Source: Oscillospiraceae bacterium
GTDB lineage: Bacteria; Bacillota; Clostridia; Oscillospirales; QAMX01
Assembly (NCBI GenBank): GCA_015067675.1
Contig: SVMB01000005.1
Location: 1-64,000 of the forward strand
Reading direction: 5' to 3'
Length of the DNA: 64,000 nt
This document shows, in pieces, positions 32,983-41,948 of the stretch. Numbering within the stretch: position 1 is the first letter of the stretch; every line of letters starts with the position of its first letter. A model generated the notes under the pieces. The model ran no database searches, had not been told where the DNA came from, and was given only the letters and a program-made list of their open reading frames with translations. The position numbers and the translations under genes are program-made.

Positions 32983-34971
32983 TTATTCGCGGTTGCTGTT
33001 GTCGCTTTCCAGAATTTTTTCGATGGGACGCTTGACGGTAACCATCGCAAAGCGCTTCATGCCCTCGGCTTCTGCGATGGCCGCATCGAGCTTTTCCTCC
33101 ATCTTTTCGGCAAGACCCCGCGCATCGGTGAAACCGGGCACGAAGTCTGCGGTATCATCGGGAAGTGCCGCGTCGGCATCCTCGGGAACCGCATTGCGGG
33201 ACAGACGATAGTAGTGGAGCATATGAGGCGCAAAGGCGCCGTAGGTATCGGCAGCCATACGGGCGTAGAGCGTGACGATGCTGCGGATGTTGGCTTCAAA
33301 CGTCTCCTTAATGTAGCGGATGCGCGCTCTCGCCGTTTCATCGGCGGCGTTCCAGGCCTCGTCCAGCGCCTTCTGCATGGGCTCGGCAAGCTCATGCTTG
33401 AGGACAAAGTGGTGCAGATACATCTCCGGCGGATTGTGCCAGACCAGAGTGGCGCCGTCACGGCCCAGCTCCCAGCCCTTTTTCACCAGATTGTAATAGG
33501 TCAGCATCGCATCGGCTGCCTTGCCGTAGGCTTTGCGGCAGAACTTCCCGGTCAGCGCTTTCGTGTCCGCCCAGGGATTCCAGGCCAGCTTGCTGTAGAG
33601 CCAGAAGGTCAGCGCATTCATCGCCCAGACGTTGTTGTTGGCATCGACCATACCTTCCGGAATGGTACCGGTGAAGCCGTTTTCGGCGTAATACTGCAGA
33701 TCGGCCTGAATGCGGTCAGCCAGGGGACGTTCGTATTTCTCCGATGCACGGAAGCAGCCGTAGTAGTTGTAGAAGGCAAGGTTTGAGGTCTTTTTCTTCC
33801 AGGTTTCCACGTTTGAGTAGACCTTGTTGTTGGGGCAGATCTTTGCGGTATTGGTGGGCTCGGTCACATCCTCGCCCAGAGGGGCAAACACGACGCAGAT
33901 GTTATCCTCCAGCTCACACTCCGGCGGCACCTCTGAGAAGAAGTAGGCATAGGTATTGATGGTCACGTCGGGATAGACCCGGCGCACCTTGCGGGAGATG
34001 CGGTTGATGCAGGTGAAGAAAACCGTGGAGACGTAATTCTCGGCGGCAGGCTCCACAAACTGTCCCGGGGCGTACTCAAAGGGAAGCTGATCCCACGGGC
34101 GGGTTTTGGTGTTCCAGTTATCCTCCAGGCCCACGCCGATATAGCGCACGTCATGCTCACCGAGGAAGGCGATGATGGAGTCTGCGATGGTGTCGGCGGT
34201 GCGCTCGCTCCAGTAGTTGAGGTTTGCCTTGAAACCGTCGATGGGGACGTTGACGATGGGGTTGCCGTCGTCGTCGGTGTTCCAGTATTCCATGCACTGG
34301 GCATCGTAGGACGGGCTTCTCAGCAGCCACTGGGTCACGTTGTGGCCCAAGTTGAACGGTTCCAGACCACGTGTTTTGTAGCTGTCCCACTGCTCGAGAT
34401 TTTCAAACTCCGCAAATTTGGCGTTGAGCTTGTTGCGGGAAAGCATCACTTCCGTGGCAGGGTCGGAATGGCATTCGCCGCCGACGCCTGTGCCGCAGGT
34501 ATGCCAGCCGCGCACGGCAAAGGGGGACTTTTCGCGGTAGTCCGTGCAGGTTAAGCTGACGGTGGGCATGGGATCGTAGAGAAGACCGATGTCCGTGGAA
34601 CGAACCCAGAGAACATCAAGGTTCTTTTCGATGAAGTCATGAACGCCGTTAAGCACACCGCCGGGATTGGTACCGAAAATGTAGATCGTGTTCTCAACCG
34701 TGCGTACCGCAAAGCCGTCGGAGGTGCCGATCCAGGCAAGATCCTCTGCAAAGAGGGAGGCGATTTTGGGGCAGGTGTCCGGTGTGGCGGCAATCAGACT
34801 CACTTTGCAGCTGCAGGCGTTGGCCTCACAGACCACCGGAATCTCGGCGCCCGTGACAAGTTTGAAATGCTGTACCAGCTCCTGCACGGCATAGGCTTCC
34901 AGACCCTGGGATGCGCAGGAAATAATCTGCATTTTGGCTGCGGAATTTTCAACAAGAATCAGCTCAGACAC
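32983..34971 (-). CDS. DUF4838 (alpha-glucuronidase/GH20-like) domain protein
   Basis: 662 residues if translation starts at GTG 34971, preceded by GGTGG; the frame is open further up but crosses the promoter. The N-terminal ~115 residues form the zincin-like helper domain (YAVQELVQHFKLVTGAEIPV); the DUF4838 barrel follows (SPFAVRGWHTCGTGVGGE, RYIGVGLEDNW, INTYAYFFSEVPPE). A C-terminal helical region ends in repeated acidic residues. No signal peptide. DUF4838 proteins occur in polysaccharide-utilising bacteria; catalytic function is not established. It lies 74 bases upstream of the siroheme reductase on the same strand and may be co-transcribed with it. Confidence 0.72.
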   Translation of the reverse strand: MSELILVENSAAKMQIISCASQGLEAYAVQELVQHFKLVTGAEIPVVCEANACSCKVSLIAATPDTCPKIASLFAEDLAWIGTSDGFAVRTVENTIYIFGTNPGGVLNGVHDFIEKNLDVLWVRSTDIGLLYDPMPTVSLTCTDYREKSPFAVRGWHTCGTGVGGECHSDPATEVMLSRNKLNAKFAEFENLEQWDSYKTRGLEPFNLGHNVTQWLLRSPSYDAQCMEYWNTDDDGNPIVNVPIDGFKANLNYWSERTADTIADSIIAFLGEHDVRYIGVGLEDNWNTKTRPWDQLPFEYAPGQFVEPAAENYVSTVFFTCINRISRKVRRVYPDVTINTYAYFFSEVPPECELEDNICVVFAPLGEDVTEPTNTAKICPNNKVYSNVETWKKKTSNLAFYNYYGCFRASEKYERPLADRIQADLQYYAENGFTGTIPEGMVDANNNVWAMNALTFWLYSKLAWNPWADTKALTGKFCRKAYGKAADAMLTYYNLVKKGWELGRDGATLVWHNPPEMYLHHFVLKHELAEPMQKALDEAWNAADETARARIRYIKETFEANIRSIVTLYARMAADTYGAFAPHMLHYYRLSRNAVPEDADAALPDDTADFVPGFTDARGLAEKMEEKLDAAIAEAEGMKRFAMVTVKRPIEKILESDNSNRE

Positions 34972-34976
34972 AGTAA

Positions 34977-35050
34977 TCCACCGTTCGGTCGCTGCGCGTC
35001 GGCACAAACCGGGATGAAAGCGTGCAGACAAGCGGCCGCCTTTCTTGAAA
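34977..35050 (-). promoter_or_regulatory. Leader element copy B, upstream of the DUF4838 gene
   Basis: Minus strand: TTTTTCAAGAAAGGCGGCCG, then CTTTCATCCCGGTTTG, then GCGCAGCGACCGAACGG. It shares the three conserved blocks of copy A (32919-32968) but has a longer first spacer of about 16 bases. It lies between a promoter at 35106-35134 and the GTG start. Confidence 0.5.
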
Positions 35051-35105
35051 AAGTTTTTTGGGGAATGCACACTGACCGGTGAGAACGGCAGTTTATACCA
35101 GGTAC

Positions 35106-35134
35106 ATAGTATCATAAAACCGCGCTTTCCGCAA
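35106..35134 (-). promoter_or_regulatory. Promoter of the DUF4838 gene
   Basis: Minus strand TTGCGG (plus 35129-35134), 17-base spacer, TACTAT (plus 35106-35111). Confidence 0.6.
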
Positions 35135-35154
35135 GTATGCGGGGCGTAAAAGAT

Positions 35155-35195
35155 CATCCCCCGGCGCCAATCCATCGGATTGGCGCCGGGGGATG
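35155..35195. terminator. Strong terminator after the 980-aa protein gene
   Basis: Perfect 19-bp stem (35155-35173 with 35177-35195) and 3-base loop. On the minus strand it is followed by ATCTTTTACG; on the plus strand by AAAGGTTTTTT. Confidence 0.9.
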
Positions 35196-35213
35196 AAAGG
35201 TTTTTTATGGGGA

Positions 35214-38156
35214 TCAGAAGATCAGTTCCAGAAGTCCTGCGCAGTCCGGGCGGAGCTCGAGGAGTCCGGGCTCGGGGGTGATGCCGCGGATCTCGCAGCC
35301 GTTGAGCAGGATCTTCTGCGGCGGCTCGGTGACACCCAGGACGATGCGCATCTCACCGACACCGGAATAGGTGAAGCTGATGCAGGCGCGGTTGTCTGCA
35401 AAGACCGCGCGCTCGATGCAGGTTTCCTCCCAGAAGGTAAGCCATGCTTTGTGCTCCCGCATCTCCATCCAGGCCAGAAGCTGGGCGAGGAAGTAGTTCT
35501 TCGGCAGGGCACGGCTGAAAATGTGGATGCCGCGCCACTCGCGGATGAGCAGCTCCCGGGAACTCCCTTCCCCGATGAGCTCGTGGAAGCGTTGGACGGA
35601 GGAGGCGGGATTGTGGGCACGGTCGATGAGCAGGGCGGTGAACTGCTGCACGAGACCCCAGCGGAAGCCTGAATTGGTAAGGCCGTCCAGCAGCGCTTCC
35701 TCCAGCCGCAGCGTCAGATCGTCATACAGCGCGCCGCCGTATTGGCGAAGTCCGGCGTACGCCTCGGGATACAGACCCTCGGTGGTGAAATTGTACACCG
35801 CATCCGAGCGCACATCCCGGTGGGAGAGGTTGGGATAGTTCTGGAAAGCGTGGGCGGGGGAGAGCTCTTCGTGGAAGAACTTGGCCACGTACCAGGGATT
35901 GACGTCGAAGTAGCGGGGGAAGTAGTCCACGGAGGCGTGGATGACCGCCAGACGCAGTGCAAACTGCTTGGCGGCATTGTAGATGCCGAAGTCGCGGGCG
36001 TCCCGGTCGCCGACGGCCTCCGCCATTTTGATGTAGGAGGTGAATGCACCGTAATTGGCGCCCTCGACCCAGGTGATGGCATTGTCGCTGTAGCCGGTAC
36101 CCATGCAGGCGAAGTCATGCATCAGCTCAAAGAAGTAGTAGACGCTCTTGAGAAGCTCCCAATGCCGGCGGACAGGCTCGAACGTGCCGGCGGCGAGGCT
36201 TGCCAGGTAGAGATAGTAGAACGTCAGACCCACACCCCAGTCGTTTTCGATCAGGGGAAGCTTCAGACTGCGGATTTCCTCGGGGGATGCCGTTTTGATG
36301 GTGCCGGAGGAGAACATACCCACGTTGAGGTAGCAGATGTTGAAGGACTGACCGGTGAAGGGCTCGATGCGGGTGAACCAGTTGCGCAGACGAAGCCGGG
36401 GCCGGGCGGGATCCTCGTAGATGCGGCGAACCTCGTCATGCTCGGGGTTGGTGCGCATCATCTCGCCCCAGTTGATGACCACGTAGTCGGAGTCATGGTC
36501 GGGGTTGAGACAGGCTTCCAGTCGCTGGGAGAGCGTATCGCGCAGAAATGCCCGGTCGTCGTCGGACATGAACAGGGACATGGTGGAGGTAAGCGCGAAG
36601 GGTTCCAGCAGCGCACCGGCATAGGGGTAGGACTTGACCTCGTCGGAGAAGGCGGACACCAATGCACGGTACTTTTCCATCCCATCGGCCAGTAGTTCGG
36701 GGATTTTGGAGCCTTCGGAGCGAAGGGGGAACCGGCGCTCGGTGGGCATCATCGGGATGGTGTACGCAGACCAGCTGCCAAGCTTCCCGCGCAGATGACC
36801 GTACTTGGTGGGGAATTCAAAGTCCGTACAGCTGCCGGTCTTTGCCGTGCCGCAGATGGAGGTGGGCGGCGGGAAGGGGGCGGTTTCCAGCGGCCGGGTG
36901 CCCCAGGCATCCCGGATGGTGCGGTATTCAAAGCTCTGGCGGATGGTGACCTCTTTATGAGCCTCGTCGAGCCGGAAATACTCCTTTTGCCGCACGGGAT
37001 AGGCAAGTACCGCACGGCTCCAGAACCGGGCACGGCGCACAGCGTCCGGGACCGGCATGGCAGCGGGCGCAAAGCGCTCGATGCCAAAGGGCGTGAGGGA
37101 GAACATCAGCGGCGTGCCGGTAAAGTCGATGCTGCGCAGCCTGCCGTGACCATCACGGGTCACGGTCATGCTTGCGGGATTGCGGTCAAAGACCAGCATG
37201 AGGGGCACGTCGGGAAATTCCGATGAATTGAAGAGCAGAATCCAGTTTTCCGCCATCCCGGCGATGTCCGCCGTGTCGAGATCGCACTCCTCCACACCGT
37301 CTGCGCGGGGAATCAGCACCGAGCGGTAGCTGCCCGCGTACCGGAGCCCGCCCAGACGCATACAGCCGTCCTCGCGCTCGGTGAGAATGGCGGGAGAGGC
37401 CAGCGAATAGGTGCAGGCAAAACGCCTGCCCTGATGGACGGCGGCCCAGGATGCCGAGAGATGGTTGATGGAGATGTCGTCGTCCCCGATGCCGGTGTCA
37501 AAGGGCGCAAGGGAGCCGTGAAGCGGCATATCCTCCGGGAGCAGGGTGTAGCTCCAGCGGTAGGGCTTTTGGTATTTCGGCTGACCGCAGAGAAACATCT
37601 TGTCCACCATGCCCAACGCGGGCATGGCGCAGTCCAGCAGGCCGTCGCCTTTCAGATAGCCGAAGCGTCCTACTGTGGGCGAGCGTCCCACGCCCTCGGT
37701 GAAGCCGTCAAGGGACAGGGGTTCGCTGTCGGCGGTATAATCCTGCGCAGGGATATGATGCAGCTTCGGCTCAGCGTGATACGGGGCGGGGTCTGCCTCG
37801 TCCTTCTGCAGGAAGAAGGGGAGCTTGTCAGGCTCTGCCGCCGGTTCGGCGGACAGCACGGCCGAGATGGTGTTCTTACCCTCGGATAAGGTGATTTCGA
37901 TGCCGTACCGGGGATAGAGGGAATGGATGTAGACCGCCTCGCGCTTGCGTACCGCCAGGGGCTCACCGTTCACGGTGACGGAGAGCAGGGCGGGGAAGCG
38001 CTGATCGTCCGCAGGATATAGCAGAACATACGCCCCGGCGGGGAGGTCTGTCACGGCTGCGAGGGTGATGCTGTCTGCCGCGCTCTTCACAACGTTCCAG
38101 TCGGAGAGCGGGAGTTCGGTTGAAAAATCGTAGTAGAATTTGTGATCTCCGCCCAT
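35214..38156 (-). CDS. Large uncharacterised cytosolic protein, putative glycan-active toroid enzyme
   Basis: 980 residues from ATG 38156 (AAAGGAGA ahead). No signal peptide. The first ~480 residues are beta-rich (FYYDFSTELPLSDWN, AGAYVLLYPADDQRFP), consistent with sandwich domains. Residues ~490-900 are helical with many aromatic residues (SYPYAGALLEPFALTSTMSL, NDWGVGLTFYYLYLASLAAG, YFPRYFDVNPWYVAKFFHEE), as in (alpha/alpha) toroid glycosidases and lyases. A short beta domain ends the protein. I do not recognise a named family; the glycan role is inferred from architecture and neighbours. Last gene of a probable three-gene unit with a GDPD-family and a beta-propeller gene. Confidence 0.55.
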   Translation of the reverse strand: MGGDHKFYYDFSTELPLSDWNVVKSAADSITLAAVTDLPAGAYVLLYPADDQRFPALLSVTVNGEPLAVRKREAVYIHSLYPRYGIEITLSEGKNTISAVLSAEPAAEPDKLPFFLQKDEADPAPYHAEPKLHHIPAQDYTADSEPLSLDGFTEGVGRSPTVGRFGYLKGDGLLDCAMPALGMVDKMFLCGQPKYQKPYRWSYTLLPEDMPLHGSLAPFDTGIGDDDISINHLSASWAAVHQGRRFACTYSLASPAILTEREDGCMRLGGLRYAGSYRSVLIPRADGVEECDLDTADIAGMAENWILLFNSSEFPDVPLMLVFDRNPASMTVTRDGHGRLRSIDFTGTPLMFSLTPFGIERFAPAAMPVPDAVRRARFWSRAVLAYPVRQKEYFRLDEAHKEVTIRQSFEYRTIRDAWGTRPLETAPFPPPTSICGTAKTGSCTDFEFPTKYGHLRGKLGSWSAYTIPMMPTERRFPLRSEGSKIPELLADGMEKYRALVSAFSDEVKSYPYAGALLEPFALTSTMSLFMSDDDRAFLRDTLSQRLEACLNPDHDSDYVVINWGEMMRTNPEHDEVRRIYEDPARPRLRLRNWFTRIEPFTGQSFNICYLNVGMFSSGTIKTASPEEIRSLKLPLIENDWGVGLTFYYLYLASLAAGTFEPVRRHWELLKSVYYFFELMHDFACMGTGYSDNAITWVEGANYGAFTSYIKMAEAVGDRDARDFGIYNAAKQFALRLAVIHASVDYFPRYFDVNPWYVAKFFHEELSPAHAFQNYPNLSHRDVRSDAVYNFTTEGLYPEAYAGLRQYGGALYDDLTLRLEEALLDGLTNSGFRWGLVQQFTALLIDRAHNPASSVQRFHELIGEGSSRELLIREWRGIHIFSRALPKNYFLAQLLAWMEMREHKAWLTFWEETCIERAVFADNRACISFTYSGVGEMRIVLGVTEPPQKILLNGCEIRGITPEPGLLELRPDCAGLLELIF

Positions 38157-38194
38157 GGCCTTTCTCCTTTGTCGTTAGTGGGATGCTTCGGCGT

Positions 38195-38914
38195 TTATTG
38201 TACCTTCTTTTTCCACGCGGCAGCCAGATCCATGCGGTTGGTCAGCAGCGTGTCCACGCCCATTTCGAAGTACTTCTCATAGGCTTCGTCATCGTCAGCC
38301 CAGAAGAGGTTGCAGAACGCGCCGCGCTCGTGGAGCCGGTTGATCAGCGCCTCGTCAAAATAGCCCAGCCAGAACTGCACGCCCACGCAGTCGTACCGGC
38401 AGACGATGTCATAAAGCCGGGGCGCATTGTCGGGAAACTGGATTGCCACGCGGGGAATCTCGGGGGCGACCTTCTGCATCCAGTAAAGCTGTTCCTCACC
38501 GCCGGCAAAGTAGATGCTGCCCGTGGCGTCGTACTTTTCGGCCAGCCGCACCAGCTCCTTCACGAGAGAACCTTCCACACCGGTCTCCTTGAGGTGGATG
38601 TTGAAGATCATCTTGTTTGCAAACTGCGCAAACACTTCCTCCGGCGTGCAGAAGGGCACAACCCAGCCTTTTTCGTGGCCTGCGTTGATGGTCAGGAGCT
38701 CAGAAAGCGTCTTTTCGCAGAGCTTTCCCGTGCCGTCGGAGATGCGCTCGAGGGAATCGTCGTGGGAGACGATGAGCTGACCGTCGCAGGACAGCCGCAC
38801 GTCAAATTCGATCTCGTCGGCGCCCAGCGCAAGGGCTGCGCCGAAGGCGGGAAGCGTATTTTCGGGCATCAGCGCGGAAACACCGCGGTGGGCGCAGAAT
38901 TTTCCGATTTTCAT
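38195..38914 (-). CDS. Glycerophosphodiester phosphodiesterase family protein
   Basis: 239 residues, ATG 38914 after AAGGGAG. GDPD hallmarks: CAHRGVSALMPENTLPAF at the N-terminus, EIEFDVRLSCDG with the metal-binding Glu and Asp, and the second catalytic His in VSHDDSLER. Family members hydrolyse glycerophosphodiesters or, in some lineages, glycosyl phosphodiesters with a divalent metal. No signal peptide, so cytosolic. Located between the beta-propeller gene and the 980-residue protein gene, which suggests a role in handling a phosphodiester-linked glycan or teichoic-acid fragment, though this is inference. Confidence 0.88.
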   Translation of the reverse strand: MKIGKFCAHRGVSALMPENTLPAFGAALALGADEIEFDVRLSCDGQLIVSHDDSLERISDGTGKLCEKTLSELLTINAGHEKGWVVPFCTPEEVFAQFANKMIFNIHLKETGVEGSLVKELVRLAEKYDATGSIYFAGGEEQLYWMQKVAPEIPRVAIQFPDNAPRLYDIVCRYDCVGVQFWLGYFDEALINRLHERGAFCNLFWADDDEAYEKYFEMGVDTLLTNRMDLAAAWKKKVQ

Positions 38915-39001
38915 GGCTTTTTCTCCCTTATAGTAGTCAGGCTGCCCGGCGCGTGATGCGCCGGACAGCCGTTTTATCGGCCTTGCGGCCGGCAGATTGA
39001 C

Positions 39002-41071
39002 TTACTTGAGCTTGGCGATGTGGATGGAGCCGATGCGGTCGGCGCCGCCGACGGCGATGAGGCTCTCGTCAGCGTTGACGGCAACGGCGGAGAGGATGTT
39101 GGAGGCGGAGGGGCCGTCCATGTAGCCGTGGGTGTTGTAGCTGAGCATGCCCAGCTGCTGGATGCCGCCTTCGTCGTCGAAGTAGAACACGATGCCCAGC
39201 ATCTCCTTGTCACCGGCAGTACCCCACAGACGGGTCTTGTCGGCGTTGGTGCACAGGGAGCGGATGGGGCCGTAGGGCGCGGCATTGCCGAGGCTGAAGA
39301 TCTTGTCGCCGGCAGCGTTGATGATGCCGAGCAGACCGTCGTTGGTACCGACGATCTTGCGGCCGCCGTTCCACTCGGTCAGAGCGGTGGGATCGGACAG
39401 CCACTGGCGGCCGGTCACGTGAGGCATCTTGACCTTGATATCCTCCGCATTGAAGGGACGGGGCAGGATATTGGCCTCGAGCCAGGCGCGGTAGCCCATT
39501 TCGGCCTCGTCCAGAGGCTGAATCTCGGCGACCTTGCCGTCGATGACCTTGAAGCAGTAGCGGGTGTTCTCGCCGCAGATGCCGTGCAGGACATTGTCGC
39601 AGTCCCAGACCAGACCGATGACCTTGGAGTCCTCGATGTTGGTGTGGGGCACGCTTCTCCACAGACGCACGGGGGTGACGTCCTCGATGGGGAAGGCCTG
39701 GAAGGGATTGCGGTCGGTGACTTCCTCACCGGCGCGGGAGCGGCGCTTGAAGCGCTCGATCTCTTCCTCGTTCATGTCAACGGGATGCATACGGGGATCC
39801 TGGGCCAGCGGGCCGGGCTCGTACATATGCTGACGGAAGACCGCCAGATCGATGGCGATGACGCTCAGGCCAACGTTTGCCACGCCGCCGGAGTCCACCA
39901 TGTACAGCAGATCGCGATCCTTATCGATCTTGATGCCGGAGGTCTGGCCGTGGGAGTGGTCGATGCCGCCGATCATGCCCAGAACCTCAGGAGCCTTGCC
40001 GTTCTGGAAGTCCCAGCGCACCAGGTAGTCGGAGAAGGAATACTTGCGGAAGTCGTCGTCGGGCTTCTGGAAGGAGTAGGTGGTCATGGGATACCAGATC
40101 ACGCCGTCCTTGTCCAGCGCGAACTCGTTGCAGGCCTTGGTCACGGGGTAGGCATCGATGAGCTCGTCGGTGGGGAACTTCTTGCCGATGGAACGAACCT
40201 GCATGGTGTTGCAGTCGTAGATATAGAAATCATCGGAGCAGAAGCCGCAGAAGATCATCTCATGGTCGTTGAGATCCACGGCGTAGGACATATAGCGATA
40301 CCAGGTGTTGTTGCAGTAGTTGCCCTCGAACTCAGGCAGACGCCAGTTGAGGTCCTCGAGCTTCTGGGTCTCGACGTTGATGCGCCAGAGGTAGCCGGAC
40401 TTGGTCATGGCGTAGATGTGCTTGTCGGGGCCGACATGGAGGCGGTAGCAGAAGATCTCAGCGGCCTTGCCGAGGTCCTTGAGGGAGCGGTCGTCGAGGT
40501 TGAAGCAGTAGACATGGCCGCGCATGAAGCCGATCATGTAGATGCAGTTCTTAACGGAGTCATAAGTAGCGCCGTAGATGGTTTCACGGGGAACGGGGAT
40601 ACCCCAGTTTTCGACAGCGCCGGTCTTAGGATCGTAGACGAACATATGGGAGCCGGGGAAGCCTTCCCAGATATGGGTAGAGAGGGCCATAGGCATCCAC
40701 TCAGGCTGATGAGGAGCGCGGTCGGTGGTATGGGTGGTCATGAAGATGCGGCCGTCGGGGAGAACGGTGAGGGACTCATGGAACTTGGTCATGGGCTGCT
40801 CACGGACGCGGGAGACGGTGACGCGTTCGGGGTAGACGCAGATTTTAGCGGAGTCGGTGTCATAGTCATAGGCGACGAGGCGGGTATGTTTGCCGGTACC
40901 GGACTCATCGGAGGGGGAGAAGTAGTAAGTACCGTCGGGGGCGAGGAGGTTGTCCCAGCAGCCGCCGTGGGTGATGCCGCAGAGGCCGACGCGCTGACGG
41001 ACGCCGGTTTGGTTGATAAGGCGGAAGTAGTCGTCGGAGAAGAGTTTGAACAGATAGCTGCGCTCGCTCAT
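39002..41071 (-). CDS. Cytosolic beta-propeller protein of unknown function
   Basis: 689 residues from ATG 41071 (AGAAAGG ahead). The sequence shows recurrent blade-like units: LLAPDGTYYFSPSD, FHESLTVLPDGRIFMTTHT, ATYDSVKNCIYMIGF, LHVGPDKHIYAMTKSGYLW, NEFALDKDGVIWYPM, TNADKTRLWGTAG, VAVNADESLIAVGG. This is typical of SMP-30/lactonase-like or YVTN-type propellers, but no clear metal or catalytic set is visible. No secretion signal. It opens the unit with the GDPD-family gene and the 980-residue protein. It might be a lactonase, lyase (oligogalacturonate-lyase-like) or sensor. Confidence 0.55.
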   Translation of the reverse strand: MSERSYLFKLFSDDYFRLINQTGVRQRVGLCGITHGGCWDNLLAPDGTYYFSPSDESGTGKHTRLVAYDYDTDSAKICVYPERVTVSRVREQPMTKFHESLTVLPDGRIFMTTHTTDRAPHQPEWMPMALSTHIWEGFPGSHMFVYDPKTGAVENWGIPVPRETIYGATYDSVKNCIYMIGFMRGHVYCFNLDDRSLKDLGKAAEIFCYRLHVGPDKHIYAMTKSGYLWRINVETQKLEDLNWRLPEFEGNYCNNTWYRYMSYAVDLNDHEMIFCGFCSDDFYIYDCNTMQVRSIGKKFPTDELIDAYPVTKACNEFALDKDGVIWYPMTTYSFQKPDDDFRKYSFSDYLVRWDFQNGKAPEVLGMIGGIDHSHGQTSGIKIDKDRDLLYMVDSGGVANVGLSVIAIDLAVFRQHMYEPGPLAQDPRMHPVDMNEEEIERFKRRSRAGEEVTDRNPFQAFPIEDVTPVRLWRSVPHTNIEDSKVIGLVWDCDNVLHGICGENTRYCFKVIDGKVAEIQPLDEAEMGYRAWLEANILPRPFNAEDIKVKMPHVTGRQWLSDPTALTEWNGGRKIVGTNDGLLGIINAAGDKIFSLGNAAPYGPIRSLCTNADKTRLWGTAGDKEMLGIVFYFDDEGGIQQLGMLSYNTHGYMDGPSASNILSAVAVNADESLIAVGGADRIGSIHIAKLK

Positions 41072-41130
41072 AGTGATAGCCTTTCTGCCGGTGGAACCGG
41101 CGTAAGAATTATCCGCGGTGGGATGAGTAC

Positions 41131-41159
41131 ATGATAACACGTTTGAGGGAAAATGGCAA
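41131..41159 (-). promoter_or_regulatory. Promoter of the beta-propeller operon
   Basis: Minus strand TTGCCA (plus 41154-41159), 17-base spacer, TATCAT (plus 41131-41136). Confidence 0.75.
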
Positions 41160-41209
41160 TGGGATAATCGTAAGGGAATAGGAGAAAAATGTGAAAGAGG
41201 AAATGGAGA

Positions 41210-41490
41210 ACCGAATCATGAAATGCAGTAGAGGTTAAGGAGCGCAGCGCAAACGGGTGCAGGGTCCTGTGGACCCTGCCGAGGGGAGAGAGGGGGCGAG
41301 CAGCCCCCGGGTGTTCCCGTATGGCGCAGTAGAAGAATGAAAGATGAAGCGGATGGAGGACGGCAAGAAATAAAAAATTAAAACGAAACCTGACCGTTTG
41401 ACGGCATTTCCTGCTGTATTACTACGAGTCACAAGTATGGGAACTCTTTGAGTTCCCATAACGAGTGACGAGCCACGTTTCCGACCGTTT
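41210..41490. repeat. Left arm of a 725-bp inverted-repeat element
   Basis: Starts with a 23-bp sequence (41210-41232) that recurs perfectly inverted at 41912-41934. Within the arm there are shared landmarks with the right arm: AAACGGGT, CAGGGTCCT/TGGACCCTG hairpin, a GGGGGCG...CAGCCCCC hairpin, GAATGAA, CCGTTTGA, CTGCTGTA, CGAGTCAC, GGGAACTC..GAGTTCCC and GTGACGAGC. No gene is seen from 41160 to 41948. Confidence 0.8.
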
Positions 41491-41572
41491 CCGGCGTACT
41501 CGCTTTTACTTTTTATGCCGTCCACGGCGCGAAATCATCTGAAAGCAGCATAAAAATCGAAAAAGTATAAAA

Positions 41573-41632
41573 AGAACCCGCATTCTGTGAGTCGGCCTCT
41601 GTAAGGCTCGGTTATCACAGAATACGGGTTCT
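41573..41632. repeat. Central hairpin of the inverted-repeat element
   Basis: 18-base arms 41573-41590 and 41615-41632 pair with a single mismatch around a 24-base loop; the loop itself can form a short GC hairpin (GAGTCGGCC, GGCTCGG). Confidence 0.8.
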
Positions 41633-41654
41633 ATGTTTTAGCTTGGTATAACAG

Positions 41655-41934
41655 GAGACGTTCGAAATAGTTGCTCGTCACTGGGGAACTCTTCGAGTTC
41701 CCGCGTGACTCGACGTTGGTACAGCAGATAAAGGGATCAAACGGCAAGGTTTTGTTTTATTTTTTTATCTTTTTCCCCGCTGTTATGCTCCATATTTCAT
41801 TCTGTCAGCGCGGAGCTGCGGGATCGACGGGGGGCTGTCGCCGCCCCCCTTTGACCCCCGCGCCAGGGTCCAAAGGACCCTGGACCCGTTTCTCGTGTGC
41901 CACGCTTAGCTTCTACTGCATTTCATGATTCGGT
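41655..41934. repeat. Right arm of a 725-bp inverted-repeat element
   Basis: Inverted, diverged counterpart of 41210-41490, ending with the perfect 23-bp terminal repeat at 41912-41934, only 15 bases from the stop codon of the GH36 gene. Its GGTCCAGGG/CCCTGGACC hairpin may also serve as that gene's terminator. Confidence 0.8.
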
Positions 41935-41948
41935 ATTGCATTTCTGCA

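Noticed and set aside
32919-35050. Known riboswitch (SAM, cobalamin, TPP, THF, c-di-GMP types considered)
   Set aside because: None of the core motifs that I know for these classes is present; reported only as an unknown repeated leader.
39020-41134. A 704-codon open frame on the plus strand, antisense to the beta-propeller gene
   Set aside because: It mirrors the codon periodicity of the real gene, lacks a ribosome binding site and promoter, and its composition (long Val/Gly/Ala/Asp runs) is that of a shadow frame. The same holds for long antisense frames opposite 44152-48780, 41949-44039, 49088-50110 and 8596-11766.
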